Assembly (NCBI GenBank): GCA_029237825.1
Contig: JAQZBQ010000014.1
Span: 1-64,000 of the forward strand
DNA: 64,000 nt
Direction of reading: 5' to 3'
From: Bacteroidota bacterium
GTDB taxonomy: Bacteria; Bacteroidota; Bacteroidia; B-17B0; Aurantibacillaceae
Position 1 is the first letter of the stretch. Every line of letters begins with the position of its first letter. The position numbers were made by a program, and so were the translations under genes. This document shows positions 44,954 to 54,314 of the stretch, piece by piece. The notes beneath the pieces were generated by a model, which was given only the letters and a program-made list of their open reading frames with translations, made no database searches and had not been told where the DNA came from.

Positions 44954-46368
44954 TGGACACTATAAACCATAAACCAAATATAAGTAAGGATTCTTTCAGA
45001 GACACGATTGCAACGGTTGATAAAGATGGAGAAAGAGTATGGGTATATCCTACAAAACCAAAAGGGAAATACTACGATTTGCGTACCTGGTTCACATGGT
45101 TTTACCTGGCTGTATTCTTTACCCTGCCTTTTATAAAGTACAACGGGGAACCTTTGTTCTTATTTAATGTTGCTGAAAAAAAATTCATCCTATTCGGAGC
45201 AATCTTCTGGGCGCAGGATTTTTTCATCTTCGGTTTAGGAATGCTGATCTTTATTGTAATCATTGCTCTTTTCACTGTAGTATTCGGTCGCTTGTTTTGC
45301 GGATGGGCTTGCCCCCAAACTATATTCATGGAAATGATCTTCCGGAAGATTGAATACTGGATTGACGGAGACGCCAATTACCAGAAAGCACTTAAAAAAA
45401 TGCCATGGAATGCTTATAAAATCAAAAAGCGGCTAATAAAATTCCTGATTTTCTATGGAGTATCTTTTATTATTTCCTGCGGCTTATTAAGTTATATCAT
45501 TAGCGTTGATCAGGTTTATTCTATCCTGAAAAGCCCAGCGCTTCATACCGGATATTTTATTGGAATCCTCCTTTTTACAACAGTATTTTTTTTCATTTAT
45601 TGGTGGTTCAGAGAACAGGTTTGTCTTATTGTTTGTCCTTATGGAAGAATGCAAGGTGTTCTTACAGATAAAAACACAGTTGCTGTTGCATATGATTACG
45701 TTCGCGGTGAAGACCGCCATAAGTTCAAGAAAAATGAGCTAAGAATCGGGGGCGATTGTATCGACTGTAATTTATGTGTTAAAGTGTGTCCAACGGGAAT
45801 TGATATCCGTAACGGATTGCAACTTGAATGTGTGAGTTGTACAGCCTGCATGGACGCATGCGACAACATCATGGAAAGTGTTGGATTGGAAAAAGGTCTG
45901 ATACGATATGCATCGGAAGAAGGAATCAAAAATAAAGTAAAACTGCGTTTTACCACACGGATGAAAGCCTATTCAGTTGTATTGCTTGTATTGGTAGGCG
46001 TTGAAGTTGCACTTTTAACAACACGCTCAGATTACGATGCTACTATTCTTAGGGCAAAAGGCATGCTGTTCCAGGAGCAACCCAACAATCAGCTAAGTAA
46101 TGTATTTACAATTAAGCTCGTAAACAAAACAAGGAAACAATTGCCAATCGAATTAAAGGTAGAAAACTTTAAAGATTATAAATTAAAAATGATTGGGAAA
46201 GACATCACATTGAAGAGCGAAGGAATCAGCGAGGGAGGATTTTTTGTATTCCTTAACAAATCAGACATCCATGATCGAAAAGTAAAACTTGAAATTGGTG
46301 TATATACAAACGGAAAAAAAATCAAAACCGTTAAAACCAATTTCCTTGGACCAATAAAATTTAAATAA
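44953..46368 (+). CDS. ccoG: Cytochrome c oxidase accessory protein CcoG
   Basis: A 471-residue membrane ferredoxin-like protein that acts as a cupric reductase in cbb3 assembly. Transmembrane helices occupy ~45-240, with FCGWACPQTIFMEMIFRKIE and EQVCLIVCPYGRMQGVLTD. Two [4Fe-4S] clusters are bound by CIDCNLCVKVCPTGIDIR and CVSCTACMDACD. The C-terminal ~110 residues form the IG-like FixG domain. ATG overlaps the ccoP stop (TAATG), so the genes are co-translated. Confidence 0.95.
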   Translation: MDTINHKPNISKDSFRDTIATVDKDGERVWVYPTKPKGKYYDLRTWFTWFYLAVFFTLPFIKYNGEPLFLFNVAEKKFILFGAIFWAQDFFIFGLGMLIFIVIIALFTVVFGRLFCGWACPQTIFMEMIFRKIEYWIDGDANYQKALKKMPWNAYKIKKRLIKFLIFYGVSFIISCGLLSYIISVDQVYSILKSPALHTGYFIGILLFTTVFFFIYWWFREQVCLIVCPYGRMQGVLTDKNTVAVAYDYVRGEDRHKFKKNELRIGGDCIDCNLCVKVCPTGIDIRNGLQLECVSCTACMDACDNIMESVGLEKGLIRYASEEGIKNKVKLRFTTRMKAYSVVLLVLVGVEVALLTTRSDYDATILRAKGMLFQEQPNNQLSNVFTIKLVNKTRKQLPIELKVENFKDYKLKMIGKDITLKSEGISEGGFFVFLNKSDIHDRKVKLEIGVYTNGKKIKTVKTNFLGPIKFK

Positions 46369-46383
46369 CCTAATAAACATACT

Positions 46384-46818
46384 ATGAATTTTGGAAATAA
46401 AATAGTTATCCTTTACGTAAGCTTTGTCTCGCTTATCGTAACACTCGTAACACTCTGCTATAAACAAGATGTGGAACTAGTCACAAAAGACTATTACGCA
46501 CAGGAGTTACAGTTTCAGAAAAAAATAGACGCCATGGAGAATGCCAAAAATACCAATGAAACCATTACTCACCAGGTCAATAAGAACGGAATCGTTTTAA
46601 CCATTGACTCATCCTTACTTACATCCGATTTTAAAGGAACAGTTACCTTGTTCAGGCCATCGGACTCGAAAATGGATGTTAGTTATCCGTTGGCATTTAC
46701 AGAACTCGAGCAGGTAATAGAAACGGGCAATCTTGTACGCGGAGTATATAAATTACAATTATCATGGGTTAGTTCTTCCAAATCCTATTATAAAGAAGAA
46801 GTCATATACATTCAATAA
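46384..46818 (+). CDS. ccoH: FixH/CcoH-like cbb3 assembly protein
   Basis: A 144-residue protein with one N-terminal helix (IVILYVSFVSLIVTLVTLCY) and a beta-rich periplasmic domain. The segment VELVTKDYYAQELQFQKKID is the FixH signature (VxxDYYxxGL/ELxYQ). The C-terminal part (GTVTLFRPSD, GVYKLQLSW) fits the FixH fold. CcoH helps CcoN-CcoI interplay during copper delivery. It lies 15 bases after ccoG. Confidence 0.88.
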   Translation: MNFGNKIVILYVSFVSLIVTLVTLCYKQDVELVTKDYYAQELQFQKKIDAMENAKNTNETITHQVNKNGIVLTIDSSLLTSDFKGTVTLFRPSDSKMDVSYPLAFTELEQVIETGNLVRGVYKLQLSWVSSSKSYYKEEVIYIQ

Positions 46819-46820
46819 CA

Positions 46821-47573
46821 ATGTCATTGTTTATCGCAGCCATATCACTGGGTTTTTTAGGTAGCTTCCACTGCATAGGTATGTGTGGGCCTATTGCCCT
46901 TGCGCTTCCGGTAAATCACTATATGCCGCTTAAAAAATATGCAGGAATTACATTATATAACGCCGGACGCATTCTAACCTACTCTTGTCTTGGATTGATA
47001 TTTGGAGGCTTAGGGCACTCGTTTTTTATGGGTGGTTTCCAGCAAGGTGTCTCAATCACTCTTGGAATTCTTCTACTCACTTCGGTTATTTTACCAAAAC
47101 TCTCATTACTCAAGGCCTTTCAGTTAACCTTTCTTTATAGCGCTATCGCTAACCTAAAGAACCGGCTGAGCATACTATTTCACAAAAAAGGAATACACAT
47201 ACTATTTGCAATCGGCGCATTAAATGGCCTGTTGCCATGCGGTTTGGTATACCTGGGTCTTGCTGGGGCAATAGCAACAGGAAATTACTTAAACGGCGCT
47301 GAGTTTATGTTGTATTTTGGGATGGGAACAGCACCAATTATGTTCGGTACAACCGTTCTGGGTCAATTCATTTCCATGAGCTACCGAAATGCAATACGAA
47401 AAACAGTACCTGTTATTGTAACGCTTATGGCTGTTCTGCTAATTGCTCGCGGTCTGAATTTAGGAATACCTTATCTGAGTCCCGAATTTGATCATGATTC
47501 AAAAGTATCATGTTGTGAAAAACCAAAAACAGAGCACTCTACAATTCTGTGTGCGCCTAAAAAATGTCATTAA
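46821..47573 (+). CDS. SafE/UreH-like membrane protein in the cco operon
   Basis: A 250-residue polytopic protein of the sulfite-exporter TauE/SafE and UreH-like clan. About six helices are seen. The first holds the Cys motif GSFHCIGMCGPIALALP (~13-29), and NGLLPCGLVYLGLAGA near 145 is a second Cys-bearing block. This GxHCxxMCGP form is common next to cco genes, where it is thought to take part in copper or haem delivery to the oxidase; in this window that is inference. The tail is Cys/His-rich (SCCEKPKT, CAPKKCH), suggesting metal binding. Confidence 0.85.
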   Translation: MSLFIAAISLGFLGSFHCIGMCGPIALALPVNHYMPLKKYAGITLYNAGRILTYSCLGLIFGGLGHSFFMGGFQQGVSITLGILLLTSVILPKLSLLKAFQLTFLYSAIANLKNRLSILFHKKGIHILFAIGALNGLLPCGLVYLGLAGAIATGNYLNGAEFMLYFGMGTAPIMFGTTVLGQFISMSYRNAIRKTVPVIVTLMAVLLIARGLNLGIPYLSPEFDHDSKVSCCEKPKTEHSTILCAPKKCH

Positions 47574-47585
47574 AAAATACAAATT

Positions 47586-48824
47586 ATGTTCTGGGAAAAA
47601 TATTCATACTCGCAAATTAAAAGCAAAGTGTTTGAGGCGCTTAGCAGAAATACCAATTACCGTTCAGAAAAAATTCTTGGCATACCAGGAACATTCCTCG
47701 ACACCAATATATTTTATGATGATGCGCCTTTTTTAAAAGACGCGCCATTCTTATCAACATTGATTGCAAATCCTAATCACATCGGGGTGCATACCTTTGG
47801 CGATGAACATGAAGATTTTTTCAAGGGGACGCAGGAAATCGAAAAAGACCTGATTAAAATTTGTGCTGAAGAGATCTTCTCAGCTGACCAGGGGAGTTAT
47901 GATGGATATGTTGCCAGTGGTGGAACTGAAGCCAATATTGAAGCACTTTGGATTTACCGTAATTATTTCAAAGAGGAGTTTCAAGCCGAATTAAACGAAA
48001 TAGCCGTTGTATATTCAGCGGATACACATTATTCAATTCCAAAAGGAATGGATCTTTTAAATCTTCACGGTATTGAAATTAAGGTTGACCACATATCGCG
48101 GAAAATCCTTATTAAAGACCTCGAAACAAAAATTGAAAAAGCGATTGCCAAGGGATATAAATATTTTATTGTCAATATAAATATGGCGACAACCATGTTT
48201 GGTTCAGTAGATGACATTGACCAGATTACAGCCTTGTTAAATTTGTTGCGCATCAATTACAAACTTCATGTAGACGGAGCTTACGGTGGATTCATTTACC
48301 CCTTCATAAAACAGGAAAGCAGTTTTACTTTTAAGAATGAAAACATTTCATCCTTTTCCATAGACGGGCATAAAATGCTGCAGGCGCCTTATGGTACAGG
48401 AATTTTTCTGGTGCGTAAAAACTTCCTTAAATATGTTTGCACCAACGAAGCCGGATACGTGAAAGGCAAAGACTTCACATTGTGCGGGAGCCGTTCAGGG
48501 GCGAATGCAGTGTGTGTCTGGATGATCCTGCGTACCCATGGATCTGCCGGATGGAGGGTTAACATGCACCACCTGATTGACCGGACAACATTTATCTGCG
48601 AGAAACTCGATGAATGGAAAGTTGAATACTTCCGAAACCCCGACCTGAATATTGTTACGCTTAATTCGAAGTACATCACCGAAAGCCTGGCAAAAAAATA
48701 CCATCTGGTTCCCGACAGCCATCATAACCCTTTGTGGTACAAAATTGTAGTGATGCCACATGTAAGACAGGGCGTAATCGATGATTTCCTAACTGAATTA
48801 AAAAATGAACAAAAAACCAAGTAA
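47586..48824 (+). CDS. PLP-dependent group II decarboxylase-like protein
   Basis: A 412-residue fold-type I PLP enzyme. GYVASGGTEANIEALWIYRN holds the phosphate-binding region, HVDGAYGGFIYP the aspartate that contacts the ring nitrogen, and SIDGHKMLQAPYGTGIFLVRK the Schiff-base Lys263. Substrates in this family are acidic, aromatic or basic L-amino acids; glutamate or histidine decarboxylase-like activity is possible, but I cannot pick one. Its place between oxidase assembly genes and hemN is not explained by respiration alone. The stop lies one base before the hemN start used here. Confidence 0.85.
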   Translation: MFWEKYSYSQIKSKVFEALSRNTNYRSEKILGIPGTFLDTNIFYDDAPFLKDAPFLSTLIANPNHIGVHTFGDEHEDFFKGTQEIEKDLIKICAEEIFSADQGSYDGYVASGGTEANIEALWIYRNYFKEEFQAELNEIAVVYSADTHYSIPKGMDLLNLHGIEIKVDHISRKILIKDLETKIEKAIAKGYKYFIVNINMATTMFGSVDDIDQITALLNLLRINYKLHVDGAYGGFIYPFIKQESSFTFKNENISSFSIDGHKMLQAPYGTGIFLVRKNFLKYVCTNEAGYVKGKDFTLCGSRSGANAVCVWMILRTHGSAGWRVNMHHLIDRTTFICEKLDEWKVEYFRNPDLNIVTLNSKYITESLAKKYHLVPDSHHNPLWYKIVVMPHVRQGVIDDFLTELKNEQKTK

Positions 48825-48825
48825 C

Positions 48826-50178
48826 ATGACTGATCTTGTTTTAAAATATAATGTCCAGGCGCCCCGATACACGAGTTACCCAACGGTACCTTACTGGGAC
48901 AATAACCTGAACGAACGCCAGTGGGCCGAGCATATTAAAAAATCGTTTATACAGCATAATAAAGACGGCATTAGTTTATATATCCATTTGCCTTTTTGCG
49001 AAAGCCTCTGTACTTACTGCGCGTGCAATACCCGAATCACAGTAAATCATGCAGTTGAACTCCCATACATTGAAACCTTGCTGAAAGAATGGCAATTGTA
49101 CCTGAATCAATTTGGAGAAAAACCTCTGATTAAAGAGATTCACCTAGGAGGAGGAACTCCTACATTTTTCTCTCATCAAAACCTTAAACTTTTATTAAGT
49201 AACATCATCAAATCCTGCGATGTAAGTAACAAATCAGATTTTAGTTTCGAAGGTCATCCGGGAAATACAACCAGAGAGCATCTTCAAACTTTATACAACC
49301 TTGGCTTTAGAAGGGTAAGTTATGGCGTACAGGATTTCGACGAAAAAGTTCAAAAGACCATCAACCGTTACCAGACATTTGAAGAAGTGAAATATGTGAT
49401 GGATACTGCGCGCTCCATCGGATACACTTCGATAAATATCGACTTGGTTTATGGTTTACCTTTCCAAACCAACAGTTCAGTTCGGTCCACCGTTGAACAG
49501 ATCATTACTTTAAAACCCGAGCGCATAGCGTTTTATAGTTACGCGCATGTACCATGGTTAAAACCAGGCCAGAGGAAGTACACCGAAAAAGACCTTCCGG
49601 TTGCTTCTGAAAAAAGGAATTTGTACGAGATTGGTAAAGAATTATTTATTGAGGCAAACTACACCGACGTGGGAATGGATCATTTCGCACTACCTGGAGA
49701 TGAATTGTTAACCTCATTTCATGAAGGAAAACTTCATCGCAATTTTATGGGTTACACAACCAACCCAACCAAATTACTGATTGGACTGGGGTGTTCTTCC
49801 ATCAGTGATACATGGGATGCATTTGCTCAGAATATTAAAACCGTTGAAGCGTATACTTCCGCCGTAAACGAAGGCAGGTTTCCGGTTATGAAAGGACATG
49901 TATTAACCGGGGAAGATCTTGCAATCAGGCAACACATCCTAAACCTAATGTGCCGGAATTATAGTGACTTTAACGGGTCAGATGGAGACAAAGCCATTCT
50001 TGAGGAATGCCGTGAAAAACTTAATGACTTTATAGAAGATGGTTTAATCCATATCACTGAAAACACAATTCATTTAACCGAACCGGGAAAACAGTTCCTA
50101 AGGAACATTTGCCTTGTTCTGGATAAACGGTATTGGAGTAAACAACCAGCGACGAATATTTTTAGCACAACTGCATAA
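48826..50178 (+). CDS. hemN: Oxygen-independent coproporphyrinogen III oxidase
   Basis: A radical SAM enzyme making protoporphyrinogen IX without oxygen, so it supplies haem under low oxygen. I place the start at ATG 48826 (TDLVLKYNVQAPRYTSYPT follows), which matches the usual short N-terminus; a longer in-frame ATG at 48805 would overlap the decarboxylase. The cluster motif CESLCTYCACN (Cx3CxxC, with the fourth Cys) is near residue 63. HLGGGTPTFFSHQNLKLLL follows, and YGLPFQTNSS lies in the middle. The 450-residue length is normal. Its clustering with cbb3 genes and trHb supports micro-oxic expression. Confidence 0.95.
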   Translation: MTDLVLKYNVQAPRYTSYPTVPYWDNNLNERQWAEHIKKSFIQHNKDGISLYIHLPFCESLCTYCACNTRITVNHAVELPYIETLLKEWQLYLNQFGEKPLIKEIHLGGGTPTFFSHQNLKLLLSNIIKSCDVSNKSDFSFEGHPGNTTREHLQTLYNLGFRRVSYGVQDFDEKVQKTINRYQTFEEVKYVMDTARSIGYTSINIDLVYGLPFQTNSSVRSTVEQIITLKPERIAFYSYAHVPWLKPGQRKYTEKDLPVASEKRNLYEIGKELFIEANYTDVGMDHFALPGDELLTSFHEGKLHRNFMGYTTNPTKLLIGLGCSSISDTWDAFAQNIKTVEAYTSAVNEGRFPVMKGHVLTGEDLAIRQHILNLMCRNYSDFNGSDGDKAILEECREKLNDFIEDGLIHITENTIHLTEPGKQFLRNICLVLDKRYWSKQPATNIFSTTA

Positions 50179-50180
50179 TC

Positions 50181-50552
50181 ATGAAAAAAGACATTTCAAC
50201 AATCGAAGATATTCAGTTAATGGTAGACACGTTTTATGAACGCATCCGGGAAGATGAATTACTTGCGCCAATTTTTAAAGATCGCATCGAAAATAAATGG
50301 CCGGAACATCTGGAAAAAATGTACCGTTTCTGGCAAACCATTTTGCTCGAAGAACACACGTATCACGGTGCACCATTCCCTCCCCATGCAACCATGCCGG
50401 TAGATGAAAGTCACTTTTCAACATGGGTTAAAATTTTTACTAATACCGTGAACGATCTGTTTGATGGTCCGGTTGCCGATGAAGCAAAAAAAAGGGGAAC
50501 TTTGATGGCAGCTATATTCAATTCAAAGATCAGCCATTTCAGGCAAAATTAA
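50181..50552 (+). CDS. Group III truncated haemoglobin
   Basis: A 123-residue 2-on-2 globin. The segments ELLAPIFKDRI, HLEKMYRFWQTILL and HGAPFPPHATMPVDESHFSTW fit the group III pattern (no glycine motifs, and P-x-x-H-x-x-M before the F helix). The likely proximal histidine is in DESHFSTW. These globins bind O2, NO or peroxide. It begins two bases after the hemN stop, so it is part of the same micro-oxic operon and may protect the oxidase from NO or buffer oxygen. Confidence 0.88.
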   Translation: MKKDISTIEDIQLMVDTFYERIREDELLAPIFKDRIENKWPEHLEKMYRFWQTILLEEHTYHGAPFPPHATMPVDESHFSTWVKIFTNTVNDLFDGPVADEAKKRGTLMAAIFNSKISHFRQN

Positions 50553-50614
50553 TACCAGTAATTCCAGTATAGAATTAGAAAAAAAGAGCAAATACAGTCT
50601 CAACACGAAAAATT

Positions 50615-51718
50615 ATGAATCAAGCCGTTCGATTTAACAGTTCTGATAAAAAGGAAAAACAGTTCGTGATGGATTTGCGAAAAAGGGTTAATGATTACTT
50701 TAAATCCAATCAGATTTCCCCGAAAGCAAACACAGCAATGGTATTTAAAACCATCATTTTAATCAATTCCTACCTGCTTCCATTTTTGGCGATCCTGCTC
50801 ATACCAATGAACATTTGGATTGCAGGTCTTTCATGTATAATAATGGGTTTTGGTATTGCGGGCATTGGCATGGGCGTAATGCATGACGCATGCCATGGTG
50901 CTTATTCAAGAAGAAATTGGGTAAACCACCTTTTAGCAGGATCTCTTTATCTGTTGGGAAGCAATGTCTTGAACTGGAAAATACAGCATAACGTTTTGCA
51001 TCATACCTATACAAATCTGTCGGGACTTGATGAGGATATTGACGACAAAGGACCAATTCGCCTTTCAGAAAATAAACCGGTGAAATGGTTTCATCGCTAT
51101 CAATTTATATATGCGTTTGCCTTTTATGGTTTAATGACGCTTACCATGCTTACCAATGATTTTACCAGGCTTTACAAATATCATAAAGCCGGTTTGGTAA
51201 AAAGCCAAAATAAAAAGATGGGCATTGAATTTACTAAAATGATGGCCAGGAAAATCATTTACCTGGCGGCCATTTTTGGCTTGCCGCTTTGGCTAACCGA
51301 TTATACATGGTGGCAAATTTTGATTGGGTTCTTCGTCATGCACTGGACTGCAAGTATAATTTTAAGTTTTGTGTTTCAAATGGCACACGTTGTGGAAGGC
51401 GCTGAACAGCCTGTTACCGATCCTCTGATTCCAACTGAATGGAGTGTGCATCAGCTTCATACTACTTCCGACTTTGCAAGAAACAATAAATTCATATCAT
51501 GGTATGTTGGAGGATTGAATTTCCAAATCGAACACCATTTGTTCCCGAACATCTGCCATATCCATTACAGCAAATTGGCGCCGATTGTAGAACAAACAGC
51601 CAGGGAATATGGCATTCATTACAACCTAAAACCATCATTTCGATCGGCGCTGCTTTCTCACATTTATCGGTTAAAAGAGCTGGGGAAAATAAAGAAGATT
51701 GGATCAAGCCTTACTTAA
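50615..51718 (+). CDS. Membrane fatty acid desaturase
   Basis: A 367-residue di-iron desaturase with four or more helices. The three His boxes are HDACHG (~92), HNVLHH (~125) and QIEHHLFP (~307). The QxxHH form of the third box is that of front-end or acyl-CoA/linoleoyl-type desaturases, but without a fused cytochrome b5 domain. It follows the globin gene by 62 bases. Desaturation needs O2, so expression from a micro-oxic operon would be notable. Its 3' end overlaps the convergent VOC gene by eight bases. Confidence 0.9.
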   Translation: MNQAVRFNSSDKKEKQFVMDLRKRVNDYFKSNQISPKANTAMVFKTIILINSYLLPFLAILLIPMNIWIAGLSCIIMGFGIAGIGMGVMHDACHGAYSRRNWVNHLLAGSLYLLGSNVLNWKIQHNVLHHTYTNLSGLDEDIDDKGPIRLSENKPVKWFHRYQFIYAFAFYGLMTLTMLTNDFTRLYKYHKAGLVKSQNKKMGIEFTKMMARKIIYLAAIFGLPLWLTDYTWWQILIGFFVMHWTASIILSFVFQMAHVVEGAEQPVTDPLIPTEWSVHQLHTTSDFARNNKFISWYVGGLNFQIEHHLFPNICHIHYSKLAPIVEQTAREYGIHYNLKPSFRSALLSHIYRLKELGKIKKIGSSLT

Positions 51719-52091
51719 AAAAAGCAATCACATGGCCGTCCGGATCAGCACAATACGACACTTCATCGCCCCAGTTCCTTAATTGCGAATCACTGATTTT
51801 CTTTGCTCCTGCTTCCAGTGCATTGTTTAGTGCTTCATCAGGCTCAACCACTTTTAGATACAATTCACAGCGTGGAATCCCGTTTCCCATTGATGGGTTT
51901 GGCAATTGCGGCTCCAGTATTTTAGCTATTCCGGATTCAGGCATCAAACCCAGTTTAAAATCCTTGGTTAACAAAAATTCCGTCATTCCGGGAACATGCA
52001 AAACAGGTTCATGGGCAAGAATAGACTGGTAAAACGCTTTGCTACGTTCCTGATCGGAGACGTACAAAATAATCATCGGTTTTTTTTCCAT
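51711..52091 (-). CDS. Glyoxalase/VOC-superfamily protein
   Basis: A 126-residue single-subunit VOC protein with PMIILYVSDQERSKAFYQSIL at the start and EVSYCADPDGHVIAFFK at the end; both blocks are typical. Metal ligands are not complete (the first strand lacks the usual His), so it may be a binding protein rather than an enzyme. The substrate is unknown. It overlaps the desaturase 3' end tail-to-tail. Confidence 0.82.
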   Translation of the reverse strand: MEKKPMIILYVSDQERSKAFYQSILAHEPVLHVPGMTEFLLTKDFKLGLMPESGIAKILEPQLPNPSMGNGIPRCELYLKVVEPDEALNNALEAGAKKISDSQLRNWGDEVSYCADPDGHVIAFFK

Positions 52092-52118
52092 ACAAAATGT
52101 TCGCTCTAAGATACAGTT

Positions 52119-53639
52119 TTACGGCCGGCATAACCGCATAAAAGCATCCGGCAAATGATCAATGATGTCTGAGGCTATTAATGACTGCTGGCCTTTAACA
52201 CTTGTCGCAAAATCCGCAGCGAGTCCGTGAATAAAAACACCTACATTAGCCGCTTCAAGAGGATGGTAAGATTGCGCTAAAAGCCCCGTAATGATACCCG
52301 TTAGGACGTCGCCGCTTCCGCCCTTTGCCATGCCCGGATTGCCGGTTGAATTGAAATAACAATGGCCATCCGGGGTTGATATGCATGTATGCGCTCCTTT
52401 TAAAACCACATATACCTGATGTAATTGTGAAAATTCAACCTGGAGTAAATTTCTGTGGAAATCATTTTCGGCAATTCCAGCAAGTCTTTCAAATTCTTTA
52501 AGGTGTGGTGTTAGGATGGAGTGTTTGGGAATACTTCCTAATAAGTCTGGCCGGGAAGATAAAATATTCAGAGCATCTGCATCCAGTACCATTGGCCTAA
52601 CTGAATTTTTCAAAAGACTCTCAAACACAAGCACAGTTCCCTCACCGGTTCCAATCCCCGGGCCGATACCAATGGCCCTGTAATTATCAGTTGGAATTAT
52701 TTCTGAAATGAATTGAGTATTTTGATCGGCCATCACCATAGATTCCGGAACGGCCGTTTGAACAGGAAGGAAACCGCAACCGGGAACCTGCATCGTCAGC
52801 AAACCTGTTCCTGTTCTCAAACATGCCCTCGCCGCCAGAATAGCCGCCCCGATTTTCCCTTCTGAACCTGCAAGGATGAGTGAATGTCCGAAATTTCCTT
52901 TATGTGAAAACTTACGACGATGTTTCAGCGTACATTTAACCGTTTCTTCAGTGAGGTAATAATACCTGGCAGGTTCAGATTCCAGGAATTGCGGATGCAA
53001 CCCAATATCCAGCACAATAAATTCTCCTACGAACAACTCATTGTCCGGAAAGAAAAATGACGGCTTCGGAAACTGGAAACACAAAGTAAAATCCGGCCTT
53101 ACGATCGCCGATTCAGGGTTTGAATGTTGGTCTGCAAATAATCCAGAAGCTAAGTCAACAGACAAAATCACAGCTTTACATGCGTTGATGCTCTCGATTA
53201 CCCGAGCTGTCAATCCCTCAATAGGTTTTGATAACCCGGTCCCAAACAGTGCATCAATGATGACTGAATTTTCAGGTACAAGAGGAATATGCTCCTCTGA
53301 TTCGATATACGTAATTTCGTATTGCGGACGTTTCTTTAAAGCCTCTTCATTTGTAAGAAAATCCTTTGAACATTTGCCTGACGACTGAATCACATAGGTA
53401 CAAACCGAATAACCATCGTTCAGTAACAGTCTCGCAATTGCCAAACCATCTCCACCGTTATTGCCCGTGCCGCAAAATACGTAGAACGCGAATGGCTTGT
53501 AGGGTCGGTTTTTAATCCAACCCGCGCAGGCAACGGCCGCGCGTTCCATTAATGCAAGCGAATCTACCGGTTCGTGTTCAATCGTAAAACGATCTGCCTG
53601 CCGGGTTTGTTCAACAGAAAAAACTTTTGTGGCTTTCAT
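52119..53639 (-). CDS. nnr: Bifunctional NAD(P)H-hydrate epimerase and dehydratase
   Basis: A 506-residue repair enzyme for hydrated NADH/NADPH. The N-terminal epimerase (YjeF_N, ~1-215) has CGTGNNGGDGLAIARLL (~55) and a catalytic aspartate region DALFGTGLSKP. The C-terminal ADP-dependent dehydratase (ribokinase-like, ~225-500) has AILAARACLRTGTGLLT, TPHLKEFERLAG and NPGMAKGGSGDVLTGIITG. Both halves are full length. It is divergent from the downstream Hsp20 gene. Confidence 0.95.
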   Translation of the reverse strand: MKATKVFSVEQTRQADRFTIEHEPVDSLALMERAAVACAGWIKNRPYKPFAFYVFCGTGNNGGDGLAIARLLLNDGYSVCTYVIQSSGKCSKDFLTNEEALKKRPQYEITYIESEEHIPLVPENSVIIDALFGTGLSKPIEGLTARVIESINACKAVILSVDLASGLFADQHSNPESAIVRPDFTLCFQFPKPSFFFPDNELFVGEFIVLDIGLHPQFLESEPARYYYLTEETVKCTLKHRRKFSHKGNFGHSLILAGSEGKIGAAILAARACLRTGTGLLTMQVPGCGFLPVQTAVPESMVMADQNTQFISEIIPTDNYRAIGIGPGIGTGEGTVLVFESLLKNSVRPMVLDADALNILSSRPDLLGSIPKHSILTPHLKEFERLAGIAENDFHRNLLQVEFSQLHQVYVVLKGAHTCISTPDGHCYFNSTGNPGMAKGGSGDVLTGIITGLLAQSYHPLEAANVGVFIHGLAADFATSVKGQQSLIASDIIDHLPDAFMRLCRP

Positions 53640-53787
53640 GCGATAAAGGTATGATGAGAAATTTTCAAAATGTTATGTTTTAATAACCATGTTTGGTGAA
53701 ATGCCACGCCCTTCAACAATGAAAAAATGTCATTTATATAAATGAAAAAAATTCAGGAGTAAGTCACAATTTCATTTTAAAATGGCG

Positions 53788-53803
53788 TGGCACACACTTT
53801 GAA
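53788..53803 (+). promoter_or_regulatory. Sigma-54-like -24/-12 element upstream of hsp20
   Basis: TGGCACACACTTTGAA matches the sigma-54 consensus TGGCAC-N5-TTGCA except that the -12 GC is GA. The spacing is right. Transcription would begin near 53814 and give a leader of about 38 bases. No enhancer-binding protein gene lies nearby, and the -12 GC dinucleotide is the most conserved part, so this is tentative. Confidence 0.35.
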
Positions 53804-53840
53804 ATTATGATTAAAAAATTAATTATTAACCATTTTAAAA

Positions 53841-53847
53841 AAGGAGG
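53841..53847 (+). promoter_or_regulatory. Strong Shine-Dalgarno sequence for hsp20
   Basis: AAGGAGG ends four bases before the ATG at 53852. It fixes that start against the longer in-frame ATG at 53807. Most other genes in this window have no such site. Confidence 0.85.
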
Positions 53848-53851
53848 AAAT

Positions 53852-54304
53852 ATGACACTCATCAAATGGAACCCTTCAATGGGTAAAGAAAAACAAACAC
53901 AAACCGCGCCGTCACTGGATAGTTATTTTGGATCGTTCTTTAAGAATGAACTATTTCCAAAGGATTACGCCGGATATATGCCATCCGTGAATATCACTGA
54001 ATCTAAAGATTCGTATGGCATTGAGGTTTCAGCGCCGGGTTTTGAAAAGAAAGATTTCAACCTTTCCATTTCCGAAAATGTACTTACCATTTCAGGTGAA
54101 AAAACCGCGGAAAGCGTAAGCGAAGAAAAAACCTATGTAAGGAAAGAATTTAACTATGGCACTTTCAAACGGAGTTTTAATTTGGCTGACTTAGTGGATG
54201 AAGACCACATTGACGCCAAATACGAAAATGGAATTCTAAAAATTGAACTTCCAAAAAATGACCGGGCGAAATCAAAGAATGTAAAACATATCCAAATTGG
54301 ATAA
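53852..54304 (+). CDS. Small heat-shock protein, Hsp20/alpha-crystallin (second copy)
   Basis: 150 residues from the ATG set by the strong Shine-Dalgarno. The alpha-crystallin domain (~42-140) includes DSYGIEVSAPGFEKKDFNLS, NVLTISGEKTAES and the A-x-x-x-x-G-I-L motif in AKYENGILKIELPK. YVRKEFNYGTFKRSFNLAD is the usual middle block. The C-terminus ends KNVKHIQIG with an I-x-I contact motif. It is a holdase for unfolding proteins. It is clearly diverged from the first copy at 22353-22799. A terminator follows. Confidence 0.93.
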   Translation: MTLIKWNPSMGKEKQTQTAPSLDSYFGSFFKNELFPKDYAGYMPSVNITESKDSYGIEVSAPGFEKKDFNLSISENVLTISGEKTAESVSEEKTYVRKEFNYGTFKRSFNLADLVDEDHIDAKYENGILKIELPKNDRAKSKNVKHIQIG

Positions 54305-54314
54305 TTGTGGGAGG

